This document shows positions 1 to 5,549 of a stretch of 7,697 nt of DNA, one piece after another. The DNA is from Aquifex aeolicus. GTDB taxonomy: Bacteria; Aquificota; Aquificia; Aquificales; Aquificaceae. The notes under the pieces are model-generated. The model had not been told where the DNA came from and did not search any database. It saw only the letters and a program-made list of their open reading frames with translations. The position numbers were made by a program, and so were the translations under genes. Positions within the stretch are counted from its first letter, which is position 1, and each line of letters opens with the position of its first letter. The stretch lies in the NCBI GenBank assembly GCA_011375045.1, contig DRNB01000040.1, positions 1-7,697 on the forward strand, given 5' to 3'.

Positions 1-336
1 AGGCACCTCGCCGATCTCCTCGACCTTCCCCTGAACCACGTGGAGCAGGTTGTTGCCTTCTACGACATGTTCGACAGGGAAACCCCAGCCCGCCACCGGA
101 TAAGGGTGTGTGTGAGTATCGTCTGCCATCTTCTCGGTAAGAAGGAGCTCCTCGAAGCCCTCGAAAGGGTTCTGGGAATAAAGCCGGGGGAGGTAACCGC
201 CGACGGCAGGTTCAAGATAGTTCCTGTTCAGTGCATCGGAGCCTGTGCGGAGGCACCCGCCTTCATGGTGGACGAGGACACCTACAAGTTTAAAGGAGAG
301 GAGAGTCTGCATGAGATCCTATCCCGTTACACCTGA
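1..336 (+). CDS. nuoE: NADH-quinone oxidoreductase subunit E, 24-kDa [2Fe-2S] subunit (5' truncated)
   Basis: The reading frame is open from the first base, so the window holds only the C-terminal 111 residues and the true start lies upstream. NuoE is the thioredoxin-fold subunit of the peripheral arm of complex I and carries the off-pathway [2Fe-2S] cluster N1a beside NuoF. All four ligands are visible: a C-x4-C pair (CVSIVC, fragment residues 37 and 42) and, 35 residues later, a C-x3-C pair (CIGAC, residues 78 and 82). The segment before them (VEQVVAFYDMF) is the conserved NuoE region leading to the cluster. The last 26 bases overlap the start of nuoF, so translation of the two is probably coupled, as expected for a tight NuoEF dimer. 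No promoter is visible because the upstream part is missing. Identification is firm; only the missing N-terminus is unknown. Confidence 0.95.
   Translation, partial: RHLADLLDLPLNHVEQVVAFYDMFDRETPARHRIRVCVSIVCHLLGKKELLEALERVLGIKPGEVTADGRFKIVPVQCIGACAEAPAFMVDEDTYKFKGEESLHEILSRYT
295..303 (+). promoter_or_regulatory. Ribosome binding site fixing the nuoF start
   Basis: GGAGAGGAG lies 7 nt before the ATG at 311, inside the 3' coding end of nuoE. It supports ATG 311 over the upstream in-frame ATG at 245, which has no comparable site and would add 22 residues translated from the nuoE coding region in another frame. Confidence 0.8.
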
Positions 337-1588
337 GATTTACGCGGAAACGGTCCTGAATATGCTCCTGAAGAGAGCCAAGAAACCCAGGAGGCATACC
401 ATAGAGGACTACCTTCGGGAGGGGGGCTATCAGGCGCTGGAAAAAGCGCTGAACATGTCCCCCGAGGAGATAATAGACTGGGTGGACAAGAGCACCCTCA
501 GGGGCAGGGGCGGAGCGGGCTTTCCCACGGGAAAGAAGTGGCAGTTCGCGGTTCAGAATCCACCCCCCCGCTACTTTGTGTGCAACGCTGACGAATCCGA
601 ACCCGGAACCTTCAAGGACAGGATACTCATAGAGCGCGATCCCCACCTGGTCCTGGAGGGGATGATAATAGCCTCCTACGCGCTCGGAGCGAATACAGCT
701 TTCATCTACATAAGGGGAGAGTATCCGGCAGGTTACAGGATACTCAGGGACGCCATAGAGGAAGCCAAGGAGAAGGGTTTTCTGGGCAGAAACATACTGG
801 GGAGCGGTTTCGATCTGGAGATATACGTGGCGAGGGGAGGCGGTGCCTACATCTGCGGGGAGGAAACGGCGCTTCTGGAGTCCCTCGAAGGCAAGAGGGG
901 ACACCCGCGTCTCAAGCCCCCCTTTCCGGTCCAGAAGGGACTGTGGGGCAAACCAACGGTTGTAAACAACGTGGAAACAATAGCCAACATCCCCTTCATA
1001 GTGAACCTCGGCTGGGAGGAATACAGATACATAGGACCCAGCGACTACGCGGGTCCAAAGCTCTTTCCGGTCAGCGGAAAGGTGAAGAAGCCGGGCGTTT
1101 ACGAGCTTCCGATGAACACAACGCTCCGGGAGGTGATCTTCAAGTACGCGGGGGGAACCCTGAACAACAGGAAGGTGAAGGCGGTCTTCTCCGGAGCCCT
1201 CGACTGCTTCACGGGGGAAGAGCTAGACATGCCCATGGATTACTCCCCCTTTGGCTTTGGGGGAACGGGCACCGTAATCGTTCTCACGGAGGAGGACGAC
1301 CTGGTCGAAGCCTGCCTCAGGGTTGCGAAGTTTTACGAGCACGAAACCTGCGGTCAGTGCACCCCCTGCAGGGTGGGCTGTCATGAACAGGCTTACCTGC
1401 TGGAAAAGATATACAGGGGATCCGCAACGGAGAGGGACTGGGAAGGCTTCGTTTTCGTCAACAGATATATTCAACCGATGTCCATATGCGGTCTCGGGGC
1501 GGTGGCTGGCAGACTCATAAGGCAGGCTATGGAGAAGTTTCCGGAGGAGTTCGAGAGGTACAGGAAAAAGCTCGCCCGGGCGGGCTGA
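311..1588 (+). CDS. nuoF: NADH-quinone oxidoreductase subunit F, 51-kDa FMN/NADH-binding subunit
   Basis: This 425-residue protein oxidises NADH through FMN and passes electrons to the 4Fe-4S cluster N3 at the tip of complex I, on the cytoplasmic side. The Gly-rich FMN/NADH site GRGGAGFPTG is at residues 65-74, the NADES segment at 92-96, and a second Gly-rich run (ARGGGAYICGEE) near 174-185. Cluster N3 ligands are C347, C350 and C353 (CGQCTPC) plus C393 in SICGLG. A fifth cysteine, C357, follows closely. The length fits the family. ATG 311 is chosen because of its strong upstream ribosome binding site. The gene overlaps nuoE by 26 bp, which is typical of this pair. No nuoG follows: the next gene is on the opposite strand and ends 1 bp after the nuoF stop, so this nuo unit ends here. 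The final codons also encode the terminator of that opposing gene. Confidence 0.97.
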   Translation: MRSYPVTPEIYAETVLNMLLKRAKKPRRHTIEDYLREGGYQALEKALNMSPEEIIDWVDKSTLRGRGGAGFPTGKKWQFAVQNPPPRYFVCNADESEPGTFKDRILIERDPHLVLEGMIIASYALGANTAFIYIRGEYPAGYRILRDAIEEAKEKGFLGRNILGSGFDLEIYVARGGGAYICGEETALLESLEGKRGHPRLKPPFPVQKGLWGKPTVVNNVETIANIPFIVNLGWEEYRYIGPSDYAGPKLFPVSGKVKKPGVYELPMNTTLREVIFKYAGGTLNNRKVKAVFSGALDCFTGEELDMPMDYSPFGFGGTGTVIVLTEEDDLVEACLRVAKFYEHETCGQCTPCRVGCHEQAYLLEKIYRGSATERDWEGFVFVNRYIQPMSICGLGAVAGRLIRQAMEKFPEEFERYRKKLARAG

Positions 1589-1590
1589 GC
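1565..1590 (-). terminator. Intrinsic terminator of the gspC-like gene, embedded in the nuoF 3' end
   Basis: Read on the minus strand, GCTC-(A)-GCCC and GGGC-GAGC pair into an 8-bp GC-rich stem (1590 down to 1570) with a 4-nt loop and one bulged base. Five T residues (1569-1565) follow immediately. This is classic Rho-independent form. It begins on the last base of the gspC-like stop codon and lies almost wholly within nuoF coding sequence. On the plus strand the hairpin has no T-tract, so it should act mainly in the minus direction. Confidence 0.7.
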
Positions 1591-2366
1591 TACTCTATGC
1601 GAACGTTAATCTCCCTGCGCTGACCTCCCCTGAGCACGACTACCCGGAGGCTCGGCTCGTTTCTGAGAACCTGAAGGAGCCTGAAGGCGTCCTCCCCGCT
1701 TTTTATGGTCATGTTGTTTATGGAGATGAGTATGTCTCCCTTTCTCAGCCCCGCTCTGTAGAAAAGGCTCCCCGGCTTTATCCACTCGAAGATAAACCCC
1801 TCGGTTCTGCCCCCCTTCACGTAGGGGACAAGTCTTATCTCCCTGAACATCACACCGGGGTCCTTCGTGAGCCTCTCTATCTCCCGGCGGGAGATCCTCG
1901 CCTCGAAGGATTCAGCCACCGTATCCCGGGAAGCTCTTGGCTCCGGAGAACGACCCCTGACGAGCCTGAGCCTCAGCTCCCTTCCCCCCACGAGAACCAC
2001 AGCCTCCCGGGGCAGAACCTTCCTCAGGAGGATCCCTTCCTTTTCCCTTCCCTCTTCGAGGGGCAGGACTTTTCCGTTCACCTTCAGGAGAGCCATATTC
2101 TTTTTCCCGAGAGCGACACCGAGGAGTTCGATCTTCTTCGGAAGAGCGTCGACCACCCTCTCCGGCTCCGGAAGGTTCCCCTCCGTCGGCCGGTGGAAAA
2201 CCCTTGCGAAGGCGTTTCTGACAGCTCCGAGGTCCGGTTCACTCCTTTCAGGAGCGGGCACCCTCACATCCCCGAGCAGCTCCTCCGTGGAGAGGTAGAG
2301 CACCGCCACCGCTACCGTCAGAGCCGTCGAAACCGCAAGGGGAAGAGATACAAGAACCCAGTTCAT
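1590..2366 (-). CDS. gspC: GspC-like type II secretion inner-membrane protein with PDZ domain
   Basis: The 258-residue product has the GspC/OutC/PulC layout. A short cytoplasmic start is followed by one membrane helix (about residues 4-25) and a low-complexity Pro/Glu-rich periplasmic linker (about 30-75). Next comes a homology-region domain (about 78-135; the core ELLGVALGKKNMALLKVNGK is followed by the loop before ILLRKVLP), then a C-terminal PDZ domain (about 185-258; core PGSLFYRAGLRKGDILISINN). GspC clamps the secretin GspD to the inner-membrane platform of the type II secretion machine and helps select substrates. The frame stays open upstream, but the start is placed at ATG 2366 because an AAGGAGG site lies 6 nt before it and the membrane helix follows directly. 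No other gsp gene is visible, so it stands apart from any secretion operon within this window. A related single-pass PDZ protein is the main alternative. Confidence 0.83.
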   Translation of the reverse strand: MNWVLVSLPLAVSTALTVAVAVLYLSTEELLGDVRVPAPERSEPDLGAVRNAFARVFHRPTEGNLPEPERVVDALPKKIELLGVALGKKNMALLKVNGKVLPLEEGREKEGILLRKVLPREAVVLVGGRELRLRLVRGRSPEPRASRDTVAESFEARISRREIERLTKDPGVMFREIRLVPYVKGGRTEGFIFEWIKPGSLFYRAGLRKGDILISINNMTIKSGEDAFRLLQVLRNEPSLRVVVLRGGQRREINVRIE

Positions 2367-2372
2367 CTTTTT

Positions 2373-2379
2373 CCTCCTT
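2373..2379 (-). promoter_or_regulatory. Strong ribosome binding site of the gspC-like gene
   Basis: On the minus strand AAGGAGG ends 6 nt before the ATG at 2366. It decides the start: the frame is open for 65 more codons upstream, but that part has no membrane or domain character and covers the structured RNA region. Confidence 0.85.
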
Positions 2380-2420
2380 GCGGTCGGAGACCCCTTCCGT
2401 AAAGGAGAGGAGGAGACCGC

Positions 2421-2449
2421 AAAATATGCTAAAGTGGCTATAACCCCAA
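2421..2449 (-). promoter_or_regulatory. Candidate promoter of the gspC-like gene
   Basis: On the minus strand TTGGGG (2449-2444) and TATTTT (2426-2421) are spaced 17 bp apart in an AT-rich patch of an otherwise GC-rich area. They would give a leader of about 50 nt carrying the strong ribosome binding site. The same patch holds -10-like words on the plus strand (TATGCT 2425-2430, TATAAC 2439-2444), without a convincing -35 box. The match is modest and comes from reading only. Confidence 0.3.
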
Positions 2450-2638
2450 AGGCACTCTCCGCTCCTGCGGGGAGAAACGGTTTCGGGGCAGGTAAGATGA
2501 GCACTATCCGGCTCGGACCGGGGCACGGAGAGGCAAGTCCCTCCGCGTGGGGCGCTGTCAACCGTCCCTATGTGGAGAGTGTTGGCTGTGCTATGCATGG
2601 CTAACCTCACCTACAAGCTCCTTCCGTTAGGGAGGAGT
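2444..2638 (+). ncRNA. Candidate structured RNA (small RNA or long 5' leader), family unknown
   Basis: The gap between the divergent gspC-like gene and the next plus-strand gene folds into successive helices. CCCCAAA (2444-2450) pairs with TTT-c-GGGG (2481-2488) and encloses an 8-bp hairpin, CTCTCCGC/GCGGGGAG (2455-2462 with 2467-2474, loop TCCT). A weaker helix lies at 2524-2549 (GGAG/CTCC core). An 11-bp hairpin pairs GTTGGCTGTGC (2581-2591) with GCATGGCTAAC (2595-2605), loop TAT, extendable through GAG/CTC (2577-2579 with 2606-2608). CTCCTTCC (2618-2625) pairs with GGGAGGAG (2630-2637) around GTTA. Several of these pairs are G-U on the plus strand and would be C-A mismatches on the minus strand, so the plus strand is the likely RNA. 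No T-tract follows the last hairpin, so it may be processed or continue into the gene at 2669. I recognise no known family; a 6S-like RNA fits the size only. Confidence 0.5.
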
Positions 2639-2668
2639 AGTTGACTCTGTAATATTCTAAAAAGGAAC

Positions 2669-2974
2669 ATGAAGTTAGACTATCTCAGCGCCATCGATCT
2701 CCGGCGGTGGGAAAGCGGGGAGCTGATCTACGAGGATATAGTTTACAGCTTTGAGAGGCTGAGCGAGGATATTCTGGACACCCGGATACCTCTTTCGGAG
2801 AAGAGGGAGGCTCTGAAGAAGCTCCGCCAGGCGCTGAGGGAGTTTGAGGAGGCTGGTTACGGCGAGCTGTTCCTGACGAACCCCAGCTACCCTCCCTCCC
2901 ACTGGTGGTGGCACCCCGAGCTGTGGGACGGGAACCTCGATATATACAGCGTGTTGGAGGAGGCGGGAAGATAG
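2669..2974 (+). CDS. Small Trp-rich protein of unknown function
   Basis: I do not recognise this 101-residue protein. It starts at the only in-frame ATG. AAGGA lies just 2 nt before it, which is unusually close, and an in-frame TGA stands upstream at 2642. It has no signal peptide or membrane segment and no cysteine, so it is probably cytoplasmic. Residues about 10-65 look helical and charged (for example LSEKREALKKLRQALREFEE, 42-61). The C-terminal part is distinctive: a Pro/Trp segment, YPPSHWWWHPELWDG (74-88), has four Trp residues, a possible interaction surface. The gene ends 13 nt before tpiA on the same strand, so the two are probably co-transcribed. Base composition and codon choice match its neighbours, and the antisense frames give no credible protein, which supports it as a real gene. 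It could be a lineage-specific conserved hypothetical. Confidence 0.72.
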   Translation: MKLDYLSAIDLRRWESGELIYEDIVYSFERLSEDILDTRIPLSEKREALKKLRQALREFEEAGYGELFLTNPSYPPSHWWWHPELWDGNLDIYSVLEEAGR

Positions 2975-2987
2975 TAAAATCTTTTCC

Positions 2988-3728
2988 ATGAGGTTGATAG
3001 CCGCCAACTGGAAGATGCACAAGACCGTTTCCGAGACGGAGGATTACATCCGCAGGTTTCTGGAGCTTCTGGGGGACGTTCCGGACAGGGAGGTTCTCCT
3101 GTGCCCTCCCTTTACAGCTCTGCACAGGGCGGGGGAGCTTCTCAGGGAAACCCCCGTCAGGCTGGGAGCTCAGAACTGCCACTACGAAAAGAGCGGAGCC
3201 TTCACGGGTGAGGTGTCCCCCGTAATGCTCAGAGAGGTCGGCTGCTCCTACGTGATAGTGGGACACTCGGAAAGAAGGCACATCTTCGGGGAAAACGATG
3301 AGCTGATCAACCGGAAGCTCGTAGCGTGCCTCGAAGAGGGGCTCAGACCTATCCTGTGCGTGGGGGAGAAGTTAGAGGAGCGGGAAGCGGGGATGACCTT
3401 CAAGGTGGTGGAGACACAGCTCCGCCTCGCCCTGTCGGGGATCGAGGAGCACACGGATCGGATAGATGTAGCCTACGAGCCCGTATGGGCTATAGGGACG
3501 GGCGTTCCGGCGACCCCCGAGGATGCGGTCAGCGTTCACCGCTTCATAGGGGAGATCCTGAGGGAGCTGAACCCCTCCGCTTCCGGAAAAACGAGGGTGC
3601 TTTACGGTGGCAGCGTTAAACCGGCAAACGCCGGCGAGTTCATGAGGCATCCGGAGGTAAACGGTCTCCTTGTGGGGGGAGCGAGCTTAGATCCTGAATC
3701 CTTTAGCGAGATCGTGCGTTCCTTTTAA
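2988..3728 (+). CDS. tpiA: Triosephosphate isomerase
   Basis: TpiA interconverts dihydroxyacetone phosphate and glyceraldehyde 3-phosphate in glycolysis and gluconeogenesis, in the cytoplasm. The 246-residue (beta/alpha)8 protein has every catalytic element: N7 and K9 in ANWKM, electrophile H93 in VGHSERR, general base E164 in AYEPVWAIGTG, the phosphate-gripping loop 6 just after it (about 166-176), the YGGSVKP phosphate loop (206-212), and GLLVGGASL near 227-234. Length and start match the family (M-R-L-I-A-A-N-W-K-M). No good ribosome binding site precedes the ATG. Translation may depend on coupling to the small gene ending 13 nt upstream, or on a leaderless message, since TAAAAT lies at 2975-2980. 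Its last 42 bp overlap the end of the opposing permease gene. Confidence 0.98.
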   Translation: MRLIAANWKMHKTVSETEDYIRRFLELLGDVPDREVLLCPPFTALHRAGELLRETPVRLGAQNCHYEKSGAFTGEVSPVMLREVGCSYVIVGHSERRHIFGENDELINRKLVACLEEGLRPILCVGEKLEEREAGMTFKVVETQLRLALSGIEEHTDRIDVAYEPVWAIGTGVPATPEDAVSVHRFIGEILRELNPSASGKTRVLYGGSVKPANAGEFMRHPEVNGLLVGGASLDPESFSEIVRSF

Positions 3729-4760
3729 GAGGTAAGCGAGAAGCAGAGTGTAGCCGATCAGAGCGTAGTGGGGGGGGAGCCCCGCCTTGTCGGCGAGAAG
3801 CTTTGGACTTATCACCACCAGCCAGCCGGCTATCAGGTGAATCAGAAAGGAAGCCATCCCGGCTCCCAGGCTCCTGAAGCGGAACAGGCTCGCCAGAAGC
3901 GGCAGGAAAACTATGAAAGGCAGGAAGGACATGCCCGCCCTGTAGAGCACCTCCGACAGGTATCTGTCCGTGTCCAGACCCAGACGGGAGCCTTTTATGT
4001 ACAGCGTCAGGAGGGAGGAGATCCTCACGTGCTCCATCTTCTCCGCAAAGATGCCTATCTCCTCTAAACCCACCTCCGTCCCGAGGGAGAAGTCCCTCAG
4101 CTCCTCGACGAAGTACCCTTCCCTGAAGTTGTAGGCGGAGCCCCTGTCGACGTAGATCACGTGCCCCCTCCAGCGCCCCAGCGTTCCCTCCACAACCTCC
4201 AGAACCTCCCCTCCGGGGGAGGTTACGAGCATGAAAAGCCCTGTAAACCTTCCGCTCTCCACGTCGAGGCTCTCCACAAAGACGTAGTACTTGCCCCGCT
4301 CCGTCTCCTTGACGAACCACAGCCGGTCCACTATGCGCCCGACCTCCTGCTTCTTCTTGTAGGTCTTTTCTATGTACCACACCCTCTTGAAGAGGGAGGG
4401 GAGGAAGCTCTCGTTAAGAAGGAGGAACAGAGCCGAGAGTAAAAAAACGCCCCCGATGAGGAAGAGGGAGAATCTGAGGGGTGATAGACCGAAGCTCTGA
4501 GCCGTGAGGTCGAGCTTTCTGGAAAAGATGCGTCTGAAGAGGATAAGGAGGGACACGTTGACCATCAGGGAGGACAGGATATAAAAACCCAGAGGGATCA
4601 GGTTCAGAACGTAGCTGAGCCCTACCCCGAAGCTAACCACCCTGAAGCCCAGAAGGAAATCCGTCAGGCTGTATATAACCGTGAGCCCCAGAGCGACGGC
4701 GGTAACGGCGGAAAAGATCTTGAGGTAGTTGACGGATATGTAACGGTCGAAGATATTCAT
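3687..4760 (-). CDS. LptF/LptG (YjgP/YjgQ) family lipopolysaccharide export permease
   Basis: This 357-residue membrane protein has the LptF/LptG arrangement. Three N-terminal membrane helices (about 12-38, 44-76 and 97-120) are followed by a soluble periplasmic domain rich in beta strands (about 125-270; segments such as KYYVFVESLD and VIYVDRGSAYNF), then three C-terminal helices (about 276-294, 298-318 and 331-346). In the family, an LptF-LptG pair with the ATPase LptB extracts lipopolysaccharide from the inner membrane and feeds the Lpt bridge. Sequence alone does not tell me whether this is F or G. ATG 4760 begins the conserved MNIFDRYI segment; a GTG at 4784 would add eight residues but lies almost at the first base of the opposing tRNA and lacks a ribosome binding site. 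ATG 4760 also lacks one, so the message may be leaderless. The gene overlaps tpiA tail to tail and contains an 8-C run near its 3' end. Confidence 0.9.
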   Translation of the reverse strand: MNIFDRYISVNYLKIFSAVTAVALGLTVIYSLTDFLLGFRVVSFGVGLSYVLNLIPLGFYILSSLMVNVSLLILFRRIFSRKLDLTAQSFGLSPLRFSLFLIGGVFLLSALFLLLNESFLPSLFKRVWYIEKTYKKKQEVGRIVDRLWFVKETERGKYYVFVESLDVESGRFTGLFMLVTSPGGEVLEVVEGTLGRWRGHVIYVDRGSAYNFREGYFVEELRDFSLGTEVGLEEIGIFAEKMEHVRISSLLTLYIKGSRLGLDTDRYLSEVLYRAGMSFLPFIVFLPLLASLFRFRSLGAGMASFLIHLIAGWLVVISPKLLADKAGLPPHYALIGYTLLLAYLLKGTHDLAKGFRI

Positions 4761-4785
4761 GTAGTATATAATTTTACAGTTCACA
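4729..4785. promoter_or_regulatory. AT-rich divergent promoter region between the Lpt permease and tRNA-Ser
   Basis: An AT-rich island (about 4751-4776) sits between the permease start and the tRNA. On the plus strand TATAAT (4767-4772) lies 13 nt before the tRNA but lacks a clear -35 box. Alternatively TTGACG (4729-4734) and GATATT (4752-4757) are spaced 17 bp apart. On the minus strand TAAAAT (4776-4771) and TATACT (4768-4763) lie directly before the permease ATG, which would give a leaderless or nearly leaderless mRNA. Individual hexamers are uncertain, but the location and composition argue for divergent promoters. Confidence 0.45.
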
Positions 4786-4876
<91 letters not shown>

Positions 4877-4878
4877 CA

Positions 4879-4886
4879 GGGAGGAG
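4879..4886 (+). promoter_or_regulatory. Ribosome binding site fixing the thiE start
   Basis: GGGAGGAG lies 3 nt before ATG 4890 (core GGAGG 5 nt before it) and begins 3 nt after the tRNA CCA. It rules out the longer open frame that starts inside the tRNA anticodon region. Confidence 0.85.
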
Positions 4887-4889
4887 TTT

Positions 4890-5537
4890 ATGAACCTTTC
4901 CATATATCTGATCACGGACGACGCCTACCTGAAGGACAGGGACCTCTACAGAACCATCGAGGAGGCTCTCGAAGGGGGTGTTACCGCGGTTCAGTACAGG
5001 TTCAAGAAAAAGCCCACCCGCCTCATGTACGAGGAGCTCCTCAGGATCAGGGAGCTAACCCGCAGCTTCTCCGCAGATCTGGTGGTCAACGACAGGGTGG
5101 ATCTCGCCCTCGCTGTGGACGCGGACGGTGTCCACGTGGGTAAGGAGGATCTGCCCCCGGACGCCGTCAGGAAGGTGGCGGGGAACAGGCTCTACGTGGG
5201 TTACACGGTAAACAGCCTGCAGGAGCTCGAGGAGGCCCTGAGGCTACCCGTGGACTACATAGGCTTCGGCTCCGTTTACCCCACCTCCACCAAGGAGAAC
5301 TACAGACTGGTGGGTCTGCAGGCTCTCAGGGAGGCTGTGAAGATCTCGGACAAACCCCTCGTCGCCATAGGGGGGATCATGCCCCACAGGATCCCGGAGG
5401 TTCTGAAAACAGGTTGCAGGAACGTGGCTCTCTCCTCCGGTATACTGGGTTTCAGGGACGTCAGAAAGGCGGCGGAGGAAGTGCGCAGAGCCTACAGGGA
5501 AACCCTGAGACAGCTCACCCTTCTGGGTGAGCTCTGA
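4890..5537 (+). CDS. thiE: Thiamine-phosphate synthase
   Basis: ThiE joins hydroxymethylpyrimidine diphosphate and thiazole phosphate to make thiamine phosphate, in the cytoplasm. The 215-residue TIM-barrel protein shows the family motifs: IYLITDD (5-11), VQYRFKK (34-40; the family usually has QLREK, and Q35, R37 and K39 are kept), VVNDRVDLALAVDADGVHVG (65-84) with D68 and D87 at the expected magnesium-ligand places, VDYIGFGSVYPTSTK (121-135) with the phosphate-binding TxTK, and VAIGGI (158-163). The helical tail to residue 215 is slightly long. It lies 13 nt after tRNA-Ser and 12 nt before the redoxin gene, so the three are probably one transcription unit. I see no TPP riboswitch in the leader; the short spacer leaves no room for one. 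Some genomes carry two ThiE-like proteins, so this could be the divergent copy. Confidence 0.92.
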   Translation: MNLSIYLITDDAYLKDRDLYRTIEEALEGGVTAVQYRFKKKPTRLMYEELLRIRELTRSFSADLVVNDRVDLALAVDADGVHVGKEDLPPDAVRKVAGNRLYVGYTVNSLQELEEALRLPVDYIGFGSVYPTSTKENYRLVGLQALREAVKISDKPLVAIGGIMPHRIPEVLKTGCRNVALSSGILGFRDVRKAAEEVRRAYRETLRQLTLLGEL

Positions 5538-5546
5538 AGGAGGTGA
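5537..5546 (+). promoter_or_regulatory. Very strong ribosome binding site of the redoxin gene
   Basis: AAGGAGGTGA is a full-length complement to the usual 16S rRNA 3' end. Its first base is the last base of the thiE stop codon, and its GGAGG core ends 6 nt before ATG 5550. It fixes the start and implies high translation. Confidence 0.85.
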
Positions 5547-5549
5547 GGG

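Noticed and set aside
245..310. Upstream ATG 245 for nuoF
   Set aside because: It adds 22 residues translated from the nuoE coding region out of frame; ATG 311 has a strong ribosome binding site and fits the family N-terminus.
290..904. Long minus-strand open frame opposite nuoF (and similar ones opposite tpiA, thiE and the redoxin)
   Set aside because: These are shadows of GC-rich coding sequence, with no recognisable domains and no start signals, opposite firmly identified genes.
2527..2549. RNase P RNA-like word GAGGCAAGTCC-type match in the structured RNA
   Set aside because: The local words resemble the GAGGAAAGTCC core of RNase P RNA, but the partner ACAGA-type core is absent, the region is too short, and Aquifex-type bacteria are known to use a protein-only RNase P.
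2367..2561. 65-codon N-terminal extension of the gspC-like gene
   Set aside because: It places a Pro/Ala/Gly-rich, domain-free tail before the membrane helix and skips a near-perfect ribosome binding site at 2373-2379; it overlaps the structured RNA.
2618..2637. SRP RNA or intrinsic terminator at the GTTA-capped hairpin
   Set aside because: The SRP signature around a GGAA loop is missing and no T-tract follows, so neither call is supported.
2634..2652. Mini reading frame TTG-ACT-CTG-TAA after GGGAGGAG
   Set aside because: The spacing to the ribosome-site-like word is right, but three codons from a TTG start, with the purine run locked in a hairpin, is too weak to call a leader peptide.
4761..4784. 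GTG 4784 as the start of the Lpt permease
   Set aside because: It has no ribosome binding site, lies 2 bp from the opposing tRNA and adds only NCKIIYY-type residues before the conserved MNIFDRYI start.
4890..5537. TPP riboswitch ahead of thiE
   Set aside because: Only 13 nt separate the tRNA from the thiE start and no TPP-riboswitch sequence words occur nearby.
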